From Pseudomonadales bacterium (GTDB lineage: Bacteria; Pseudomonadota; Gammaproteobacteria; Pseudomonadales; UBA3067): DNA of 7,487 nucleotides. Shown in pieces: positions 1-5,200 of this stretch. Position 1 is the stretch's first letter, and each line of letters starts with the position of its first letter. The notes below the pieces were generated by a model. It ran no database searches and was not told the DNA's origin. It saw nothing but the letters and a program-made list of their open reading frames with translations. The stretch lies in contig JAESUE010000135.1 of the NCBI GenBank assembly GCA_016763235.1, positions 1 to 7,487 of the forward strand, in the 5' to 3' direction. Made by a program: the position numbers and the translations under genes.

Positions 1-423
1 AACCAAGCCTGCTGTCACTCTATCTAATCGGTGCAACGCTTGTAAGGCCTTAATGCCTGTGCTGCGTTGCAAACGGTTTTGCAAACATTCGTTCACATAG
101 ATGCCACCGGGGGTGACGGCTAAAAAGTGGGGTTTATAGGCCACTAAAATATGCTGGTCTTGATATATTATTGTTTCCTTAAAGGGGATGCTGGGCTCGC
201 TTTCGACTTCTCGGTAATAATAAACCTGCTGCTGCGCTTGAAAGGGCGATTGCGCCGTTATCAGCGAGCCGTCGCGGTAGTGTACCTTGCCATCCATGAT
301 GCGCTGCTGCCAAACCTGAGCATCAATATAGGGAAATTTGATGACCAGGTATTCCAGTGTTGTGGTGACGCCAGGGTTCGTCTGCGGCAAACTGAGCTTT
401 GAGGGGTGCTTGGCAATCACCAT
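1..423 (-). CDS. RluA-family RNA pseudouridine synthase, partial (N-terminal 141 codons; C-terminus off the left edge)
   Basis: Enzymes of this family isomerise specific uridines in rRNA or tRNA to pseudouridine in the cytoplasm. On the minus strand, ATG at 423-421 opens a frame with no stop down to base 1. Residues 131-140 read HRLDRVTAGL, the catalytic motif II of RluA-type synthases, with the nucleophilic aspartate at D134. Before it come a FKETIIYQDQHILVAYKPH segment (about residues 81-99, the usual start of the catalytic fold) and VTPGG. The N-terminal ~75 residues (NPGVTTTLEYLVIKFP, YYYREVESEP) match, from memory, a proteobacterial subfamily usually annotated only as pseudouridine synthase. 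I therefore do not assign RluA, RluC or TruC. The frame is open upstream to a stop at 459-457; no other ATG lies in it. The ribosome binding site is weak (GGA about 7 bases before ATG), so the start is only moderately certain. It appears to be a housekeeping gene unrelated to the NRPS. Confidence 0.9.
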   Translation of the reverse strand, partial: MVIAKHPSKLSLPQTNPGVTTTLEYLVIKFPYIDAQVWQQRIMDGKVHYRDGSLITAQSPFQAQQQVYYYREVESEPSIPFKETIIYQDQHILVAYKPHFLAVTPGGIYVNECLQNRLQRSTGIKALQALHRLDRVTAGLV

Positions 424-527
424 TTGTCGGTCCAAATTTTTGACTGTAGCATACGTTTAATCGCGCTAGGTAGTGGGCATTAATGAGAGTGCGACTGGTC
501 TATTTTAATGGACGTTTAAACGTAAGG
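424..527. other. Upstream region of the pseudouridine synthase gene; no gene seen
   Basis: This stretch should hold the promoter of the minus-strand pseudouridine synthase gene, but I find no convincing -35/-10 pair. The best -10-like hexamer, TATGCT on the minus strand near 446-451, lacks a matching -35. A perfect 12-bp palindrome, ACGTTTAAACGT, lies at 512-523, directly left of the repeat cluster. It could mark the edge of the repeat element or be chance. Confidence 0.4.
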
Positions 528-618
528 GAAGCGCGGGGTCACACAGAATCGCGGGGTCACAAGAATCGCGGGGTCAGGCCTTAGAATCGCGGGGTCAGAA
601 TCGCGGGGTCAGGCCTTA
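528..618 (+). repeat. Cluster of five 14-bp direct repeats (GAATCGCGGGGTCA), probable REP/RAYT-type element remnant
   Basis: Four perfect copies of GAATCGCGGGGTCA lie at 546-559, 563-576, 584-597 and 598-611. A fifth copy with one mismatch is at 528-541. Unit-to-unit spacing is 18, 17, 21 and 14 bases. Copies 3 and 5 are extended by GGCCTTA, giving a perfect 21-bp repeat at 563-583 and 598-618; copies 1 and 2 are followed by CA instead. The last copy runs into CATCTTGCATTCGCC. From memory, GGGGTCAGG(C/T)CTTACAT-type strings recur beside REP-associated tyrosine transposase (Y1_Tnp/RAYT) genes in marine gammaproteobacteria. No transposase is present here, so this would be a solo or decayed element. 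The repeat structure is certain; the RAYT link is inference. Confidence 0.75.
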
Positions 619-1049
619 CATCTTGCATTCGCCTGTTTTCCCCTTAACCTCGAGCACCCTCGACCAAGCAAGTCGGTAATTTTAGGGCTAGACCTTTACG
701 AATTGAGTTTTCAAGCGCTTATATCTTATGTGACAGCCCGAGAAAATGGGCGTCAAAATATCTATTCGATGGATGAAGATAGTCGCTATGAGTGAAACCC
801 AGCGCTCTGCGCCTTAACTTAATGTGACGATGACGGCAGTGTTATACGCTAGTGCTTTATTTAAGCCCCGTAACTATTCGCCGCCATGAACAATAATAAC
901 GTCGCAAGGCGCATTTCGAATGCTGCTGCGTTTAACTCAAGCTATAGGGGCTGTGCTGAGTGAGATTAATCGATTATATTGCCCAGCAATGAACCCTTGC
1001 GCTTGAGTTGGCGATTAAGCCATTTTCAGTCTAGTAAAAGGTTTTCACC
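619..1049. other. 431-bp intergenic stretch, no convincing gene
   Basis: Stops are frequent in all frames and I recognise no protein. A weak hairpin lies at 731-755: TGAC-A-GCCC pairs with GGGCGTCA (one bulged A, 8-base loop). It has no following T tract on either strand, so it is not a good terminator. A 25-codon ATG frame at 886-963 lacks a ribosome binding site. AAGCGCTT at 713-720 is a simple palindrome. An imperfect inverted repeat at 934-1009 is listed separately. The stretch lies between the 3' end of the DUF1775 gene and the repeat cluster, and may include the decayed body of the element that left the repeats. Confidence 0.5.
934..1009. repeat. Imperfect inverted repeat downstream of the DUF1775 gene
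   Basis: AACTCAAGC at 934-942 is exactly complementary to GCTTGAGTT at 1001-1009. After a three-base mismatch the pairing resumes (AGGG with CCCT), giving about 13 pairs across 16 positions and a loop of roughly 44 bases. It lies 40 bases past the stop codon of the minus-strand DUF1775 gene. The loop is too long and there is no T run, so it does not look like a classical intrinsic terminator. It could be a small mobile-element end, an RNA structure in the transcript tail, or chance. Confidence 0.35.
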
Positions 1050-1793
1050 CTACTTTACATTTCTCCACGGTAGTAAGCCTTTTTCGATATGCTCTACAGA
1101 GGGGTAAACCTCTTCTTCGCTGCCCTCGCCGCCACACTCTTGGCCGAGCGGATTGTTTTCTGCGCGCACTACATTAATATAAGGCGCATAACCCGTGGAA
1201 ACCACGTGGGCAGGCATGGAGGGTGTTGCTTCTTTAAGCCACGCTTTTACATGGCCGCGGGCGCAATACTGAACGGCAGGAATGTACAGTTTTATTTTTG
1301 AAACGCAGCTTTCTAATAAGGGTAGTTGTGCGCGGAAATTTACGCTGGCGTAAAAATCAGCAGGAATACGGCCGCCAATCCACTGGATGGCGCCAACGTC
1401 TTCATTCTTTTCGCCGTGGCTGTAATATTCCCCAACGGATGTCACAGGGTTTTTTATAATTTTCCAGTTAGCGCTGGCCTCTGGGCGCACACCCATTAAA
1501 CCGTTCGCACCGTGGCGATTTCCACTGCGATCTACGGTAAAGCCAATGCCGTTCAAATCACTATCATTGGGCATGATGGCTACTGCATGGCGGGTCGCAA
1601 AACTTTTGCTGCCGTCGGCATTGCTGCAACCATGGGATAAGTTGAGGGATAAATAGGCAGTGCTGCCTTCCTGATAATCTCTACCGTTATAAAAATCCAG
1701 GTTGTCTTTGGGTGTGAAGTTGGCGTGAGCGAAAGCGGTGTCAACGGTGCCAGCAGTCATTGTGAGTGCCAGTAAGACCTTTAGTGTTTTCAT
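1050..1793 (-). CDS. Secreted YcnI-like (DUF1775) protein, putative periplasmic copper-binding
   Basis: A 247-residue protein. Residues 1-22 form a signal peptide (MKTLKVLLAL start, cleavage expected after AFA), leaving His23 as the mature N-terminus. YcnI-type and CopC-type proteins bind copper through such an N-terminal His. Family hallmarks visible: a strand ending in SHGC (53-56) followed by ATRHAVAIMP (66-75), matching the family pattern VPHGC...TTxVxVxIP; NWK at 109-111; IQWIGGRIPADFY (136-148), with Trp138 at the family's copper-site tryptophan; and YIPAVQYCARG (170-180). The glutamate ligand of Bacillus YcnI is not evident; HGC stands in that region. The C-terminal tail (about 211-247) is acidic (GSEEE) and has no membrane helix, unlike Bacillus YcnI, so the protein is probably soluble in the periplasm. 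Cys56, 163, 177 and 220 could form disulfides. A strong AGGAG lies 7 bases before the ATG. It is monocistronic here and divergent from the NRPS. The assignment is by motif recall, not a search. Confidence 0.75.
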   Translation of the reverse strand: MKTLKVLLALTMTAGTVDTAFAHANFTPKDNLDFYNGRDYQEGSTAYLSLNLSHGCSNADGSKSFATRHAVAIMPNDSDLNGIGFTVDRSGNRHGANGLMGVRPEASANWKIIKNPVTSVGEYYSHGEKNEDVGAIQWIGGRIPADFYASVNFRAQLPLLESCVSKIKLYIPAVQYCARGHVKAWLKEATPSMPAHVVSTGYAPYINVVRAENNPLGQECGGEGSEEEVYPSVEHIEKGLLPWRNVK

Positions 1794-1800
1794 TTATGTT

Positions 1801-1807
1801 CTCCTTT
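1801..1807 (-). promoter_or_regulatory. Ribosome binding site of the DUF1775 gene
   Basis: On the minus strand AAGGAGA precedes the ATG (1793-1791) with near-ideal spacing. This strong Shine-Dalgarno fixes the start and implies good expression. Confidence 0.8.
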
Positions 1808-1848
1808 TAGTGGTCGATAAAAACAGAACTGGATAGTAACTGGATTTC

Positions 1849-1877
1849 TTTATATTCTGGCTGTGGTTAATTGTCGC
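1849..1877 (-). promoter_or_regulatory. Candidate sigma70 promoter for the DUF1775 gene
   Basis: On the minus strand GCGACA (1877-1872, four of six matches to TTGACA) is followed after exactly 17 bases by TATAAA (1854-1849, five of six matches to TATAAT). Transcription would start near 1842, leaving a leader of about 50 bases. This is prediction by consensus only. Confidence 0.4.
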
Positions 1878-2091
1878 AGCTTTTCTGGCGCTCTAAGACC
1901 TTATTTCCCCACGGAAGCGGCTGATTTTTCTCATTTCTTTATACCTGTTAACGAGTGATTTCCGATAAGCTACGCTTAAGCTTGGATATCTCTATCTATC
2001 GTTAATATGGGCCAAGAACAAGGGGCGGCAGCGTGTCTTAAATTTTGTGGTGGTATGTTTTTCAATCAATTTATCAGGAATAAAAAACGCA
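1878..2091 (+). promoter_or_regulatory. Upstream region of the NRPS gene; promoter not clearly resolved
   Basis: This is the plus-strand half of the divergent intergenic region. The best -10-like hexamer is TAATAT at 2003-2008 (four of six), with a poor -35 (TTGGAT at 1982-1987, spacer 15). I see no Fur box, no -24/-12 element and no obvious long operator palindrome. The NRPS frame is open from 1969 (after TAA at 1966-1968) but contains no ATG before the assigned GTG start. Confidence 0.3.
2076..2079 (+). promoter_or_regulatory. Probable ribosome binding site of the NRPS gene
   Basis: AGGA lies 12 bases before GTG at 2092, a somewhat long but usable spacing. The next in-frame GTG (2098) would be 18 bases away, too far. 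This favours the start giving MTVYQLLTKL, the usual opening of TubC-type docking domains. Confidence 0.5.
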
Positions 2092-2253
2092 GTGACTGTG
2101 TATCAACTTCTAACAAAACTTGGCGAAGCGGGAATTAAACTGTGGGTAGAGAGCGGCGAGTTACGATTTCGCGCTCCTAAAGGCGCTTTAACGCCAGAGC
2201 TGCGGGATCAGGTCGTGGCACAAAAGCCTGAATTAATTAAATTCCTACAGCAA
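2092..2253 (+). other. TubC-type N-terminal docking domain of the NRPS (residues 1-54)
   Basis: The pattern MTVYQLLTKLGEAGIKLWVE, then LRFRAPKG, then LTPELRDQV and a second helix ending KFLQQ, matches the compact alpha/beta docking domain first described in TubC. These domains sit at the N-terminus of acceptor subunits in hybrid or NRPS lines and bind a short C-terminal tail of the preceding subunit. The basic LRFRAPKG beta-hairpin is the usual contact surface. This domain argues that the protein is not the first enzyme of its assembly line. Confidence 0.85.
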
Positions 2254-5200
2254 AGTCGCAGCGGTGAAGCCGTTAAACAGCGCAAAATTCAGGCGGTATC
2301 TCGCGCTGTGCCCATCCCGCTTTCTTTTGGGCAGGAACGCTTGTGGTTTCTGAGCCAGCTTGAACCGGAAAGTAGTGCGTACCATATCCCTATTCTGCTT
2401 GAGCTAAAGGGGAATCTGGACGCCCATAAGCTCGATGCTGCGCTGGGGGAGGTGATCAAACGTCACGAAGTTCTACGGTCGGTATTGCAGGCAAGTGATA
2501 ACGCCACGACGCCAGGTGTTAGCCAGCAGATTCTTCCACAGGCACATTGGCCCTTACATTGTGAAGATTTCAGCCATTACGATGCGGAAGATAAAGAAAA
2601 ACAGCGTCTAAAAGTGATTGAAGCAACCCGCAGCACGGTGTTTTCTCTTTGTGATGGGCCCTTGTTGCGAACGGTATTAATCAAGCTGGAAGAGCAGCAT
2701 TATCAGTTGATATTAACCCTGCATCATATTATTTCTGATGGCTGGTCGATGGCCGTATTGGTCAAGGAGTTGATGGCTCTTTATCTTGCACAGATAAACA
2801 CCGACCTTGCGCTATCAAAGGTATTGCCGCCGTTGGTGGTGCAATATGGAGACTACGCGCATTGGCAGCGGCAGTGGTTGGTGAGCAGTGCGCGGGAGCA
2901 ACAGCTCGCTTATTGGCGAGAACAGCTTGATGAGGTGCCGGTTCTTGAATTACCCCTTGATAAGCCGCGCCCGGCTGCATTACGCTCGCGTGGTGATGCA
3001 CACTTTTTTTATTGGTCAAAAGAACTGCAGAAGAAGGCCCGCGATTTTAGTCAAACACAGGGGGTAACTTTGTTTATGACCCTTTTGGCTGCTTTTGAGG
3101 CATTGCTGAGTTCCTATAGCGGTCAGAATGATTTTGCAGTGGGAACCCCCATTGCCAATCGAACCATGCCTGAGCAAGAACCACTGATCGGCTTCTTCGT
3201 GAATACCTTGGCATTACGCGCAGAAGTGGATCAGCAGCAGAGTTTTGAAACCCTGCTCAAAACTGTGCAGCGTATTACTTTAGAGGCCTATGCCCATCAG
3301 GATTTACCCTTTGAGCAGGTGGTAGAAGCGTTGAATGTGCCCCGTGAAATGAGCTATACACCGCTGTTTCAGGTGATGTTCAGCCTGCAAAACGAAAGCG
3401 ATATTCAGCTCGACTTACCCGGCTTGCAAATAAACACGCTGCCGCTTTCAAGGCGCAGCAGCAAGTGTGATCTTAACCTCACCTTTACAGAAACAGCCGA
3501 GGGTTTAAGGGGTGAATTAGAATACAGCACTGAGCTTTTTGATCCTGAGTCCATCATTCGTATGGAATCCCATTTGCAGCATTTGGTGGAAAACTTACTG
3601 GCCGCGCCACAGGTGCCGCTATGTCGGGTTTCCATGTTGTCTCAAGAGGGCAAACAGAACATTCTCAGTCAATGGAACCCTCAAGCTTCCTCTGATCAGA
3701 AATCAGCCATGCAGTATGGCTTAGCGGCTCTTTTTGAAAAACAGGTGGAGCAGTTTCCACAGGCAATTGCTTTAGTCAGTGGGACAACACAGCTCACTTA
3801 TGACAGCCTCAATCAACATGCCAACGATTACGCGCACAAGTTGCTGGAAACGGGCCTTAAATCGGATCAAGTCGTGGCGCTTTGCGGGTCGCGTTCGCTG
3901 GAACGGATTATCGCCTTATTGGCCATCGTCAAAGCCGGTGCTGTTTACATGCCGCTGGAAACAGATCAGTCGGCAGAGCGTTTGGCCACGTTGCTGGGCC
4001 AGAGCCAAGCAACCTTTGCCATTGTCGATTCGCAACAAAGGGCGGTTTTTCTGACGTTATCTGCCGATGATCTGCCGATAACGCTTCACCCTTATCCAGC
4101 CATTAAAGACGCTCTCGTAAATGGTAATAACCTTGGCCTACCCGCCAGCCCAGAGCAACGCGCGTACATCATGTTTACCTCTGGCTCAACGGGTGAGCCG
4201 AAGGGTATTGTTATCCCTCAGCGCGGCATAGTGAGGCTGGTCAAAGACAATGGTTTTTTGGAACTCGGGCCAGAGACCTGCTTGCTGCATTATGCGCCGC
4301 TTGCTTTCGACGCCAGTACCTTTGAAATTTGGGGTACATTGCTCAATGGTGGCCGGCTAGTGGTCGCCCCAGCGGGTTTGCTCGAATTGGAGCAGCTTGG
4401 GGAAGAAATCCATCAGCATGGCGTAAACACCTTATGGCTAACGGCTGCTTTGTTTCACGCAATGGCAGAACATAATCCGCAAAGTTTTGCCCCGCTGAAA
4501 ACGTTATTAGCAGGTGGTGATCAGCTAAACCCCCATACCGTAAAGCGAGTGCTGTATCGCTACCCCCGCCTTACTTTAATCAATGGTTATGGGCCAACGG
4601 AAAACACCACCTTTACCTCTTGCCATGTCATGCATTCTGCTGATCAGGTTGGGCGCAGTGTCTCTATTGGCAAGGCCATTAATGGAACGCAGATTTATGT
4701 ATTAAACCATGCCCTTGAGCCGCAAGCCGTGGGGGTTCCTGGTGAACTATGTACCGCCGGAGATGGCCTTGCCTTGGGTTATCTCAGTACTGAGGCCACG
4801 GCTTCCGCCTTTATGCCTAACCCCTTTGCACACCTGCCAGGTCATGGCTCCACCCTGTATAAAACCGGAGATCAGGTGCGCTATTTGCCCGATGGATCTC
4901 TGGAATTTCTTGGGCGAATCGATCAACAAGTCAAAATTCGTGGGTTTAGAATTGAACTGGGGGAAATTGAAGCCAGCCTTTCTGGTCTTCCCTGGGTGAA
5001 AAATTGCGCGGTGGTAGTGCAGGAAAAAGACCAGCAAAAATACCTGGTGGCTTATTTAGAAAGCGGTTTGGGTGTAGAAACTGCTCAGGGTGTGGGAAAT
5101 GGTTTAAGTGTAGAAAATGGCGTGGGTTTAGAAAGAAGCGTGGCCCTCGAAAGCGATCAAGCCGCACTAATTCGACGTACCCGTAGCCAGTTAAGCCGCT

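Noticed and set aside
151..402. Plus-strand open frame of 83 codons
   Set aside because: It is antisense to the pseudouridine synthase, whose HRLD motif and family resemblance are clear; the plus-strand translation resembles nothing known.
528..618. CRISPR array
   Set aside because: Repeats are only 14 bp and the gaps between them are 0 to 7 bases, far too short for spacers; there are no cas genes.
731..755. Intrinsic terminator
   Set aside because: The hairpin has a bulged stem and no T run on either strand, so it does not meet the criteria.
886..963. Small gene of 25 codons (start MNNNNVARR)
   Set aside because: No ribosome binding site, no recognisable product, and it lies in a stop-rich intergenic stretch.
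920..1020. Integron attC site (GTTTAAC box with an inverted partner)
   Set aside because: GTTTAAC fits RYYYAAC, but the partner side reads GTTGGCG, not GTTRRRY. There is no integrase or cassette array.
1089..1301. Plus-strand open frame of 70 codons
   Set aside because: Antisense to the DUF1775 gene, which has a signal peptide, family motifs and a strong ribosome binding site.
2762..3019. Minus-strand open frame inside C1, and the many other small frames between 3405 and 7177
   Set aside because: All overlap the continuous NRPS frame, which has intact motifs throughout; they are out-of-frame shadows.
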